DNA from: CAZICM01 sp964537685
GTDB taxonomy: Bacteria > Myxococcota_A > Polyangia > Polyangiales > Polyangiaceae
DNA length: 64,000 nucleotides
NCBI GenBank assembly: GCA_964537685.1
Contig: CAZICM010000002.1
Span: 124,001-188,000, forward strand
Direction: 5' to 3'
Shown: positions 20,812-29,263 of the stretch, in pieces
How the letters are laid out: every line of letters starts with the position of its first letter
Numbering within the stretch: the stretch's first letter is position 1
Made by a program: the position numbers and the translations under genes
Notes under the pieces: generated by a model
Told to the model about the DNA's origin: nothing
The model's database searches: none
Seen by the model: the letters and a program-made list of their open reading frames with translations, nothing else

Positions 20812-22479
20812 TTATTTCTTGCTTGAAAGCTCAGCTTCAAGATTGGCCGGAACGTCGCGTCCCGTCGCGTGGAGCAGTCTTGTTCTGGCGATTAAAAGCC
20901 CAACATGCGCATCCAGTTTGCGCAGGCGCGCCCTTGTTACTTCGGTTTCTGCATCGATTAAATCGGTCGATGTCGCCTTTCCGCTCTTAAACAATTCGCT
21001 CCTCACGCGCAGCGTCTCTTCGGCTGCGACCAAGCCCCGTTCCGCCGCCTCGATGCTGCTCACCGATTTTTTGATGTCCGCATACGCCGAAGCGACTTCC
21101 AGCATCAAGCCATCCCGGAGCAAGGTCCGCTGCGTGGCCACAACGCTCGTCCTGGCTTTTGCCTCATCCACGGCAGGCGACGTGATAAACGACTCGTTGA
21201 CCACCCACGTCATCCGCACACCCGCGTCCCAGGTGAAATTCCACTCCTGTTTCGCAGGAAAAATACGGGGGTTGGGATTGGCGAACATGCCATTTGCGAA
21301 CAGCTCCACACGGGGCAAATAGCCCGCGCTCGTCACGTCCTCGGCATCTTTCGTCGCACCCAGGGCTTCCTCAATCGCGCGCACTTCCAGCCTTCGTTCC
21401 TCGGCCTGCTTTTGCAGAACCTCCAGCGACTCATGGGGCAGCTCCGCCGATTGGCTCATGACATCGATGCCAATCGCCAGCGTCTTGTCGGACGTATATC
21501 CAATGGCCTGGCGCAACTGCTGTTCGACAAGAAGCGCAAAGGCTTCCGCCTCGGCCACGACTTGTTCGGTCGCGGCCGCCTGCGCCTCGAGCCTCAGCAC
21601 ATCACCCCGGGAAATAAGCCCGACTTCGAAGACCCGCTTGGCATCCACCACATGAGCGTTCACCTGGGAAACAGCCTGTTTCGCCACAACAAGCTGACCT
21701 TTCACACGAACCCAGTTCAAGAACGTAATCTTCGCATCCGCCGCAACCTGAAGCTGTTCGGCCATCACCTGAAGCTTTGAAGCCCGCTCTCCCTTGCCAG
21801 CCGCGCTCAAGCCCTTGGACATGCGCAGCACCCAGTCCGAAATCGGCAGCCCCAGGCTTCCCACAAACGAATAGCTGTTCAGCAACACAGGGAAATCGAA
21901 GTTGATCGCCGCTGTGCCCACAGGCACGCCCGCAGAATTCAATACACACGATGGACCAATAGGAAGCGTCGGAGGACAGGGGCCCGCCACCAAAGGTCCA
22001 TCCACGGGCTTTGCGTCCTTTTGCATGGGCACAATAATGGGAAGCCCGCTTCCTAGGCTGTTTTCCACCTTGGATTGGCGCGTGTAGCTGGCCTGAATCA
22101 CAAGCCTTGGAAAATAACCAATCAGCGCCTGATCGACCTTTGCCGCAGCCGCTCTTAGCTCGGCCTGTTTCAACTGCACCGAGGGCCTGGTCTTCACCGC
22201 AAGCTTGCCCGCATCCTCGGGCGTAAGGCCCCCAGGTTGCGCGCGCAGAGCCTCCGCAAGCGCATCCTGCCCGGCAGGCGTTTTCGGCGCGCTTTCACTT
22301 TGATTTTGAGGAGCAGGCGTTGCAGGAGCAGGAGCAGCAGCGGGCGAATCTGCCGGCTTTTCAGCGCCTTTTGGCGCCGCAGCCACCGGCTGCCCCAATG
22401 CGGGCGCAGAAAACGCCACCACAAAAAGGGCTGGAATGAGGGAAGATAATGGGAGGCTCAGAAGGTGCGTGCGTTTCAT
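20812..22479 (-). CDS. TolC-family outer membrane efflux protein
   Basis: An outer-membrane channel of the TolC/OEP family, 555 residues. A signal peptide (cleavage near ALGQP, residue ~30) precedes a Pro/Ala-rich linker of about 45 residues. Two OEP repeats follow, with the usual long coiled-coil helices, for example QLKQAELRAAAAKVDQAL and, in the second repeat, SIEAAERGLVAAEETLRVRSELFKSGKAT followed by DLIDAETEVTRARL. The motif VRSELFKSGKATSTDLIDAE is classic for TolC proteins. No periplasmic adaptor or inner-membrane pump gene is adjacent; instead the next gene, 9 nt on, is the proton pyrophosphatase. Confidence 0.9.
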   Translation of the reverse strand: MKRTHLLSLPLSSLIPALFVVAFSAPALGQPVAAAPKGAEKPADSPAAAPAPATPAPQNQSESAPKTPAGQDALAEALRAQPGGLTPEDAGKLAVKTRPSVQLKQAELRAAAAKVDQALIGYFPRLVIQASYTRQSKVENSLGSGLPIIVPMQKDAKPVDGPLVAGPCPPTLPIGPSCVLNSAGVPVGTAAINFDFPVLLNSYSFVGSLGLPISDWVLRMSKGLSAAGKGERASKLQVMAEQLQVAADAKITFLNWVRVKGQLVVAKQAVSQVNAHVVDAKRVFEVGLISRGDVLRLEAQAAATEQVVAEAEAFALLVEQQLRQAIGYTSDKTLAIGIDVMSQSAELPHESLEVLQKQAEERRLEVRAIEEALGATKDAEDVTSAGYLPRVELFANGMFANPNPRIFPAKQEWNFTWDAGVRMTWVVNESFITSPAVDEAKARTSVVATQRTLLRDGLMLEVASAYADIKKSVSSIEAAERGLVAAEETLRVRSELFKSGKATSTDLIDAETEVTRARLRKLDAHVGLLIARTRLLHATGRDVPANLEAELSSKK

Positions 22480-22641
22480 GACCGGCCGGTCACTTATGGG
22501 CGCGCCCGGCCACCGTCAAGACAACAAAGCCCGAAAAAAGCTGAGCCGCCGCCTTTTAGCTTCCGAACGGGAACGCGGTGATAACATCCGGGGTTTAAAC
22601 CGTGCTTCGGGGCATGAGAAATTGCCCTCCAAGGCGAATCC

Positions 22642-23847
22642 ATGACCAAAGGCAACACCCCTTCGCAAGGCGAAAAACCTCGGGTGCTCATCGCGGAGGA
22701 CGAACAGGCGCTGGCCCGGAGCCTCACTAGGCTGCTGAGCGGCGCGGGCTATGAAGTCGTTGTCGCAACCGAGGGGCACTCCGCCGTCGAAGCGCTGAAG
22801 CAGCAGGAATTCAACGTCGTTCTCACCGATATCCAAATGCCGGGAATGACCGGTCTCGACTTGCTGCGCATCGTCCGCGAGCACGATCTGGACGTCCCGG
22901 TGGTGCTGATGACGGCCGATCCCCGCGTTGAAACGGCGGCTCAGGCGGTTGAGCTCGGCGCGCTTCAATATTTGGTCAAGCCGATTCCCGTTGACACGCT
23001 GTTCAAGGCCATCGAGCGGGCCACCAAGCTTCATCTGGTCGCGAAGATGAAGCGCGAAACGATGAAGCTGCTCGGCAATGAGCCGACAGCAGGCGATCGC
23101 GCGGGATTGATGGCGAGCTTTGAACGGGCGATGGACACGCTGTGGATCGCCTTCCAGCCCATTGTGCAAAGGGACGGCGTTCTCTTTGGATTCGAGGCGC
23201 TTCTGCGCAGCGACGAACCTTCGCTTCCCCATCCAGGCGCTGTTATCGGCGCGGCCGAGCGGCTGGAGCGCCTCTCCGAATTGGGCTCGCGCATCCGCGA
23301 TTTGTCGGCGCGCTCATTTGCTCCGCTCGATAAAAAACTTCTTCTCTTTGTGAATTTACATCCGCGCGATCTTCTCGATCCCGCGTTAATCGCCCCCGAC
23401 AGGCCGCTTGCGCAAATGGCCGACCAAGTCGTTTTGGAAATCACCGAACGCGCCGCCATCGATGACATCAACGATGTGCGTTCCCGCATTCATTCGCTGC
23501 GCACGCTGGGCTACCGCATCGCCGTGGACGACTTGGGCGCCGGTTACGCCGGCCTCGCAAGCTTCGCGACCCTCGAGCCTGAATTCGTAAAGTTCGACAT
23601 GTCGCTCATCCGCGACGTTCACACATCGACCATTCGCCGCAAACTCATCGGCGCGATGACCACCCTCTGCAAAGACATGGGAATGCGCGTTGTCGCCGAA
23701 GGCATCGAAGTCACCGAAGAACGCGACACCGTGCTCGATTTGGGTGTGGATTTATTTCAGGGCTATTTGCTGGGCCGGCCGGGGAGGCCATTTCCCAAAT
23801 ATGCGTGGCCCGATCGCATCCTCACGGGAGCTCAGCCCCCGCCCTAA
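22642..23847 (+). CDS. REC-EAL response regulator, probable c-di-GMP phosphodiesterase
   Basis: A 401-residue cytoplasmic protein. The receiver domain (14-130) has the acidic pocket E19-D20, phosphoacceptor D63 (VLTDIQMPGM), T91 region and K113. The EAL domain (~155-385) retains the residues needed for c-di-GMP hydrolysis: E185 in FEALLR, N238, E266 in LEITE, D296-D297 in VDDLGAGYAG, K317 in VKFD, E353 in VAEGIE and Q373 in QGYLLG. Activity is therefore expected; loop 6 reads DDLGAG rather than DDFGTG. No histidine kinase is adjacent, so it is an orphan regulator. AAGGCG lies just upstream of the ATG. Confidence 0.92.
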   Translation: MTKGNTPSQGEKPRVLIAEDEQALARSLTRLLSGAGYEVVVATEGHSAVEALKQQEFNVVLTDIQMPGMTGLDLLRIVREHDLDVPVVLMTADPRVETAAQAVELGALQYLVKPIPVDTLFKAIERATKLHLVAKMKRETMKLLGNEPTAGDRAGLMASFERAMDTLWIAFQPIVQRDGVLFGFEALLRSDEPSLPHPGAVIGAAERLERLSELGSRIRDLSARSFAPLDKKLLLFVNLHPRDLLDPALIAPDRPLAQMADQVVLEITERAAIDDINDVRSRIHSLRTLGYRIAVDDLGAGYAGLASFATLEPEFVKFDMSLIRDVHTSTIRRKLIGAMTTLCKDMGMRVVAEGIEVTEERDTVLDLGVDLFQGYLLGRPGRPFPKYAWPDRILTGAQPPP

Positions 23848-23875
23848 ACGGCCTGCCAGCACAAGGATTCCGGGA

Positions 23876-24223
23876 TTATTTGTTGCCCGTGCCCGGCCGG
23901 ATTTTCATCGCGGCCCGCAACAACAGCAGCACCACCCGCCTCATTTCAGCGGCCAGCTCATCAAACATCCGCGCCACTTCAAATCCCTTTGCGCCAAGCG
24001 GCTGAACTTCGCCCACAAGCTCGCCTGGAGCAACCCCAAGCCCATCGGCAACAGCCACCACCGTCGATACAGAGGGATTCACTTGGCCTCGTTCAATCGA
24101 ACCCAAGTAGTTGGACGACATGCCCGCCCGTTCAGCGAGCTGCTCAAGCGTTAGCTTCAACGCCTTGCGGCGCTTCCGCACCTCTTGGCCAAAGCGTTCT
24201 AGGTCTGGATCTTTGTTCGACAC
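23876..24223 (-). CDS. XRE-family transcriptional regulator
   Basis: A 115-residue DNA-binding protein. Residues ~10-68 form a Cro/C1-type helix-turn-helix: RRKALKLTLEQLAERAGMSS, then YLGSIERGQVNPSVSTV and ALADGL-like VAVADGLGVAPGEL. The C-terminal helix is hydrophobic and basic (MFDELAAEMRRVVLLLLRAAM), likely for dimerisation. It converges with the REC-EAL gene (28 bp between stops) and its promoter faces the long intergenic region before the cytochrome lipoprotein gene, which it might control; this last point is inference. Confidence 0.88.
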   Translation of the reverse strand: MSNKDPDLERFGQEVRKRRKALKLTLEQLAERAGMSSNYLGSIERGQVNPSVSTVVAVADGLGVAPGELVGEVQPLGAKGFEVARMFDELAAEMRRVVLLLLRAAMKIRPGTGNK

Positions 24224-24717
24224 ACGGGCACCCTAGAAAGCCCTATCGAGCCGATGAACCATCCGAAGCGTTGGCCGCAGTCACGTTCCCATCGATTTCT
24301 TAATTTTTCTTTGGCAGCCCCAAAAACGTCTTCGCTATCGATTCGGATACCCAACTGACCGGCCGGTTTTCTCCATCGCCTTTGCACAGGTCATTGTTGC
24401 TTCGCTCTCCAATCAGATTGGCTCTTCTTTTCCACAAATCCGATGCAAACGCGGATGGCATGACCTGCTGGTCAGCCCGTGCCTGATTGAGCCACATCCC
24501 AACAGGTGCGTAGGCAACGCGCCCGGCGAAACCAGGGCTTCGCGCCTCAACGGAGGGGAAGCCGGCACGTACCTGTTTTCAACGCATTTTTTTGAATTTT
24601 TTGTGATCGCTTGGCAGGGCTTTGACCGATAAGCAATGGGCATTGGACCCTGTTCAAATACTGACAAGAAGCTGGCTCTCCTTTTGCGGAGTGCGGGGCT
24701 TGGAGGACTGAGACTTT
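24224..24717. other. 494-bp divergent intergenic region
   Basis: Lies between the XRE regulator (minus) and the cytochrome lipoprotein (plus). No frame in it looks coding. Features seen are an AT-richer block at 24295-24325, a candidate structured RNA at 24503-24577, T-rich tracts at 24588-24602, and TTGACC at 24621. A TGGCAGGGCTTTGA stretch at 24612-24625 resembles a sigma-54 -24/-12 pair but lacks the -12 GC. The length is long for this window and suggests regulation of the downstream gene. Confidence 0.5.
24503..24577 (+). ncRNA. Candidate structured RNA or riboswitch-like element
   Basis: ACAGGTGCGT at 24503-24512 pairs with ACGTACCTGT at 24568-24577 in a 10-bp helix with one G-U pair. 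Inside, AGG (24513-24515) and CGCG (24519-24522) pair with CGCG (24542-24545) and CCT (24546-24548) around a CAA bulge. CCC/GGG (24523-24525 with 24536-24538) cap this helix with a GGCGAAACCA loop, and a purine-rich strand, AACGGAGGGGAAGCC, remains single. T-rich DNA follows from 24578. I could not match it to TPP, FMN, SAM, SAH, cobalamin or c-di-GMP consensus patterns. It may be an unassigned cis element for the cytochrome gene 140 bp downstream, or simply a terminator-like hairpin. Confidence 0.3.
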
Positions 24718-26532
24718 ATGAAGCGTTCGTTTTCGACCCTGCGCAATCTCAACCTGGTTCTGCTCACGGCCGCCTCGGCTTCGAGCTTTGCCGCCTGTAT
24801 TCCTTTTGATACCGACGAAGGCTACGTTCTTCCGCCCGACGGACCTTCCGAAGTCGTTACGGCTGCGAAACCGCCTCCTCCCATCAGCGGAGGCACGCTG
24901 GCGATTTCCAATCAAACCGCTGTCGCGGCCGATCCCGATCGCGATCGGGTGTGGGTTGTCGATCTGACCAACAAGTCAGTGAAGCAAGTCGTGCTTCAGG
25001 AAAACGACGAACCCGGCCGCGTTGCCATCGACAGCTCGGGCAAGGCGCATGTCGCGCTGCGGCGCGGAGGCGCGATTGTGAGCATCGATTTGGCTTCCGC
25101 GAAAATCGTGGAACGCCGGGCGGCCTGCAGTGCTCCCCGCGGTATCGCTTATGACAAAGCGCAAGACGCGCTTCATGTCGCATGCGCGGGCGGCGAGCTC
25201 GTGAGCTTTCCCGCGGCCGGTGGAGAAGCCACGCGCAAGCTTCGCCTCGAGAGCGATCTCCGCGATGTCGTCGTTCAGGACGGTCAGCTTGTGGTCAGCC
25301 GCTTTGCCGCGGCCGAGCTGATCACCGTCAAGGCAGATGGAAGCACTGGACTCGACCGGCCGAAGCCTCCCTCGTTTCATTTCTTTGAGCAGCAATTCGA
25401 GCCTTCGGTCGCATGGCGCACGGTTGCCATGCCCAATGGCCGGGTAGCCATGGTGCACCAGCGGGCGATGACAACACCCGTTCGGATTGAGCCAGGCGGT
25501 TACGGCTCGGGCGGATGCGATAACAGCATCGTTCACGGCACGGTGAGTTCGCTGCCCACGGCAAGCGGGCCGGCGCTGTTGGAGCAGGCCATGCCGGCCA
25601 TTCCCTTCACCACGCTTCCGGTGGACATCGCCATCGACGATCTCGGCCATATCGCCGTCGCGTCCGCGGGGAACGATTCGATTATCCGCACGACTTTTGA
25701 CAACCTCAAAGCCGACGCCCAGGTTTCCAAGGAATTCGGCGGCTGCTCATCGATTCACGAGACCTTGACGGTCGAGGGACGCCCGATTGCCGTTGCCTTC
25801 AGCAATGACGGGCGGCTGTTGGTGCAGACGCGCGAACCGGCCAGGCTCGTGCTCATCGACGCGAACAACAGCACCACGAGCATCCAGTTTCCGGCCGAAA
25901 GCGTGAAGGATACCGGCCATGACATGTTCCACACCAATCCAGGCGGATTTAGCCCGCTCTCATGCGCTTCATGCCATCCCGAAGGCGGAACGGACGGACG
26001 GGTATGGAACTTCGATCCCATCGGGCCGCGCCGCACGCAGTACATGCGCGGCGGCATCATGAACACGCTTCCGCTGCATTGGGACGGCGATATGGACAAG
26101 CTCGACACGCTGATGGCGGAAGTGTTTGTGAACCGCATGGGCGGCATGTCCCAGGGTCCCCGGCGCGTGAATGCCTTTGGTAACTGGCTGAATTCGATTC
26201 CCGCGATTCCGGCATCGGAGCCCGCGAACATCGAAGCGGCCGAGCGCGGCAAGGCGCTGTTCAATGACGCGAAGGTGGGATGCGCCGACTGCCATCAGGG
26301 CACGCTGGGCACCAACAACAAGAACGCCAATGTGGGAACGGGCAAGGAATTCCAGGTGCCAACGCTGGTGAACATCGGCCTGCGCGCTCCGTTTATGCAC
26401 GATGGCTGCGCGGCCACGCTGCACGATCGCTTTACCAATCCGGCCTGCGGCGGCGGAGACAAGCACGGCGTTACTTCGCACCTGTCGCCCGATCAAATTG
26501 ACGATCTGGTCACTTACCTCGAAACGCTCTGA
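24718..26532 (+). CDS. Beta-propeller, di-haem cytochrome c lipoprotein
   Basis: A predicted exported lipoprotein (604 residues; lipobox SFAAC, C27). Residues ~60-400 read as a WD/NHL-like beta-propeller, with repeated patterns such as VAIDSSGKAHVAL and AIDDLGHIAVAS. Residues ~410-600 contain two haem-attachment motifs, CASCH near 415-419 and CADCH near 522-526, in a MauG/di-haem peroxidase-like arrangement (RGKALFNDAKVGCADCH, then FMHDGCAATLHDRF). Electron transfer at the periplasmic or outer-membrane face is likely; the partner is unknown. Homologous propeller-cytochrome proteins occur widely in Myxococcota. No other respiratory gene lies next to it. A perfect inverted repeat follows the stop. 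Confidence 0.87.
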   Translation: MKRSFSTLRNLNLVLLTAASASSFAACIPFDTDEGYVLPPDGPSEVVTAAKPPPPISGGTLAISNQTAVAADPDRDRVWVVDLTNKSVKQVVLQENDEPGRVAIDSSGKAHVALRRGGAIVSIDLASAKIVERRAACSAPRGIAYDKAQDALHVACAGGELVSFPAAGGEATRKLRLESDLRDVVVQDGQLVVSRFAAAELITVKADGSTGLDRPKPPSFHFFEQQFEPSVAWRTVAMPNGRVAMVHQRAMTTPVRIEPGGYGSGGCDNSIVHGTVSSLPTASGPALLEQAMPAIPFTTLPVDIAIDDLGHIAVASAGNDSIIRTTFDNLKADAQVSKEFGGCSSIHETLTVEGRPIAVAFSNDGRLLVQTREPARLVLIDANNSTTSIQFPAESVKDTGHDMFHTNPGGFSPLSCASCHPEGGTDGRVWNFDPIGPRRTQYMRGGIMNTLPLHWDGDMDKLDTLMAEVFVNRMGGMSQGPRRVNAFGNWLNSIPAIPASEPANIEAAERGKALFNDAKVGCADCHQGTLGTNNKNANVGTGKEFQVPTLVNIGLRAPFMHDGCAATLHDRFTNPACGGGDKHGVTSHLSPDQIDDLVTYLETL

Positions 26533-26558
26533 TCGGTTCCTTCACACCGATTGAAACA

Positions 26559-26601
26559 GGGCACTTCGTTGCCGTTGTCCGCGCAATCCGACGAAGTGCC
26601 C
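26559..26601. terminator. Perfect inverted repeat, possible terminator
   Basis: GGGCACTTCGT (26559-26569) is exactly complementary to ACGAAGTGCCC (26591-26601), an 11-bp stem with a 21-nt loop, 27 bp after the cytochrome gene stop. No T run follows on either strand, so it is either a Rho-dependent or stabilising hairpin or an unrelated dyad. Confidence 0.45.
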
Positions 26602-26735
26602 CTTCGCATATCCCGCGACTAAGCCGTCATCATTCACACCAATAAGCAACGCAGCGCCTTGAAAATCGTGGCCGCCGCGCAGTGGATCATGACCGTGCAC
26701 ACCCGGAAACGTGTCCCGCCGCGCCGCGACGCGAT

Positions 26736-29231
26736 ATGCTCCGCGACCGCGTGAACGTCTCAGAGAAAGTCGCAGCGCTTGAAGCACTTCTCGAGCGGGT
26801 GCAGCGCAATGCCGCTGAACCCCGCCCGCCGAGATCCGATGTAGCAGCGCAAGTTCTACCCGCCGCGAGCCCAGCGTTGGCCGCTCAAGAACCACCGGCC
26901 GACAGCTTGAGTGACTGGGCGGTCAGCTCCATCTCGCCCGTGCTGGATGTGAAGCCCAAGGCCGCAGGCGTCGCACCAAGCACTGCGCCTTATCCTGTGA
27001 TGAAAGACGCGGCGAGCCATACGCCGCTTGGACCGCCGGTGATTCCCGTGGCGGCTGCTCCAGCCGCAAAGCGCCCGGAGCTTGAACCTTCGCCGATTTC
27101 TGCATGGCCCGATATCGGCCCTCCTTCCTACCCGACCCTGCCCGGCATCGCTGGGCCTCCGGTCCGGCCCGCAGCCGCAAAAGCGGTCTCTATTGCGGCC
27201 TCGGCACAGCCCCCCGCTCCGCCCCCTCCGCCACCGGAGGAAAACAGCGAGGCGATTACGATTCAAGCAGGGGCGCTTCGCCCGGCGGCGGCCGCGTTCG
27301 AACCTGCCGAACCCAAAATTGAAGCCGAGGAAAAAGCCGCCCCGCCCGCGGCCGTTGTTCCCGCCGATCAAGCCCGCCCCGATCGCAGCGCAGTCATTCG
27401 CACACTGCCCGGCGTTGGCCTGGAACAAGGGGACGAAGGCAAAAAGCCCGAAGACAAGCTTGCAGAGGCTGTGGGCAGCGCTCAAGCCGGACAAAAAGCG
27501 CTCGGCGCCAGGCCCGCGGCCGATCGCAAAGCTGCGGCTCCCGCGGCGGCAACACCCAAGCCCGCACCCATCGCTCCCGTCGCACCGCTTCCAAAAGCGC
27601 CTGAAACACCGGCCGCCGCGAAACCGGCCCTGGCCGCCAAAACGCCTGCGCTCGCGCCCATCAAATCTCCGCTGGTCTCGCTACCCAAACGGCCTCTCTC
27701 CACGCCATCGGTTACGGCATCGCCTCCCGCCGCCAAGAGTCCGGCGGCGCCCGCGGCCCCCAGCCCGGCGGCGCTTTCGCCCTTGGGAAAACCAAGCTCG
27801 CTGTCACCGCTCGCACCACTCGGCACCTCCGCGGCAAAGCACGAAACGCCGAAGGCACCTCACGCAAAAGCAGCCGACGCGGCAAAGGCGGCTGGACACA
27901 AACTCGGTATCGAGCCCCCGCCTGCCGTTATCGCGGCCGCAAAGAATTTAAGCGCGAAACCCGCAATACCTCCGTCCGCGGATTCCGATGACTCGATGGC
28001 GACAACGATCGACGTCGACGAGAGCCCGACGGCTCGTCCGATTCACGCGGATGAGATGACGAGACCGCTGGCATCGCTTCCTGCTGAAAAGGCTCCGGAA
28101 AAGGCGTTGCCCCGCATTGAAAAGGTGAGCGAGGAAGATACCGAGGGCGAAGAAGCCACGGTCATGAAGACCTCGCCGCTTGAAGCGATAAAGGTCGCCA
28201 AGGACGAACCTGAAGAGAGCGCCGACGAGCCGACGCTGATGCGGCCTTCTCCCTTGGAAGCGGAACACGCCGAGAAGGAAGAGCCTGAGGAGGGCGGCGA
28301 CGAGCCGACGCTGATGCGGCCTTCGCCTGTGGAAACGGCGAGCGATCTGTTGCTGGCGGCCAAAGAGATTATGGAGCCCGGGCGGGCGGCAAAAGCGGCC
28401 GAGACCAAAGCCGCGCCTTCGCCGGAAGCGCCTCCAACAGCCGAGACCGAAGGCGTTGTTCCGCCGCTCGCCGAACCTCTATTTTCGCCGGAGATTCAGC
28501 CGCCGGCAGAACAAACGGAGACAACGCGGGACACCGTGCGGCCTGAACGGCGCAAGGCAAGGCGGGCTCCATGGTGGGGATTCGCGCTGGCGGCGCTTGC
28601 CCTCGCGGGCGCGGGCGTGGTCGTGGCCGTGGACAAAGGCTGGATTGGCCGATTTGTCGAGCCCACGGTGAACACAAGCACACCTTCATCTCTCACCGGG
28701 ACGGCCGCACCTCAAACACCGACGCAAACCGCAACGGCTCCGCAGCCCACGGTATCCGCGTCGCAGGATGTGGGCACACCCGTTCCAGAGCAGGGCGATG
28801 CAGGCGCAGATACGTCGGATGCGGGCGTGAATGACGCATCGGTCAGTGATGCGGCCATCGATGCCGAAGCTCCCGATGCAGCGGCACCTGACGCGGCGGC
28901 TCCCGATGCAGCGGCACCCGCGGCGCCCCCGACGAGCGAACCCAGCGCTGCGGCACCACCCGGCGATCCCGCGGCACTTCCCGATAAAAAAGGGTATCTG
29001 ACCATCACGTCAGCGCCTTCGCTTCATGTGTATGTGCAAGGCGCGCACGCCGGCCTCACCAACGAAGCCTTGGTTGTCGATTGCGGACCGAAGTTCGTAA
29101 GGCTTGGAGAGCCTCCTGCGACCCCGCCTGCGGGAGGCGGCCTAGTCGGCGTTAAATGGCGCTCCGAAGGCAAGTCGGTGGTCGTCGCGTGCAAAGGAAC
29201 GACCGAGTTCAGTCTTCCGGCGTCCCCCTAG
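26736..29231 (+). CDS. Large Pro/Ala-rich single-pass membrane protein with PEGA-like end
   Basis: About 831 residues with no recognised enzymatic domain. The ATG at 26736 begins a short predicted coiled coil (SEKVAALEALLERVQRN); a GTG at 26751 is equally possible. Residues ~25-420 are low-complexity Pro/Ala/Lys. Residues ~430-540 are acidic and carry repeats of the form EPTLMRPSPLE, EPTLMRPSPVE and EATVMKTSPLE. A transmembrane helix follows near 611-632 (WWGFALAALALAGAGVVVAV), then an Asp/Ala/Pro-rich periplasmic linker and a C-terminal PEGA-like beta domain from about 750 (GYLTITSAPSLHVYVQG). The Thr-Met-x-Pro-Ser repeats look like phosphosites for Hanks kinases or forkhead-associated ligands; that is inference. 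Confidence 0.75.
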   Translation: MLRDRVNVSEKVAALEALLERVQRNAAEPRPPRSDVAAQVLPAASPALAAQEPPADSLSDWAVSSISPVLDVKPKAAGVAPSTAPYPVMKDAASHTPLGPPVIPVAAAPAAKRPELEPSPISAWPDIGPPSYPTLPGIAGPPVRPAAAKAVSIAASAQPPAPPPPPPEENSEAITIQAGALRPAAAAFEPAEPKIEAEEKAAPPAAVVPADQARPDRSAVIRTLPGVGLEQGDEGKKPEDKLAEAVGSAQAGQKALGARPAADRKAAAPAAATPKPAPIAPVAPLPKAPETPAAAKPALAAKTPALAPIKSPLVSLPKRPLSTPSVTASPPAAKSPAAPAAPSPAALSPLGKPSSLSPLAPLGTSAAKHETPKAPHAKAADAAKAAGHKLGIEPPPAVIAAAKNLSAKPAIPPSADSDDSMATTIDVDESPTARPIHADEMTRPLASLPAEKAPEKALPRIEKVSEEDTEGEEATVMKTSPLEAIKVAKDEPEESADEPTLMRPSPLEAEHAEKEEPEEGGDEPTLMRPSPVETASDLLLAAKEIMEPGRAAKAAETKAAPSPEAPPTAETEGVVPPLAEPLFSPEIQPPAEQTETTRDTVRPERRKARRAPWWGFALAALALAGAGVVVAVDKGWIGRFVEPTVNTSTPSSLTGTAAPQTPTQTATAPQPTVSASQDVGTPVPEQGDAGADTSDAGVNDASVSDAAIDAEAPDAAAPDAAAPDAAAPAAPPTSEPSAAAPPGDPAALPDKKGYLTITSAPSLHVYVQGAHAGLTNEALVVDCGPKFVRLGEPPATPPAGGGLVGVKWRSEGKSVVVACKGTTEFSLPASP

Positions 29232-29263
29232 AACCTCGGGGCGGTGATAGGCTGCGCGCCCAA

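Noticed and set aside
24612..24625. Sigma-54-like TGGCA...TTG pair
   Set aside because: The -12 position has GA instead of GC, and no enhancer site or regulator is seen.
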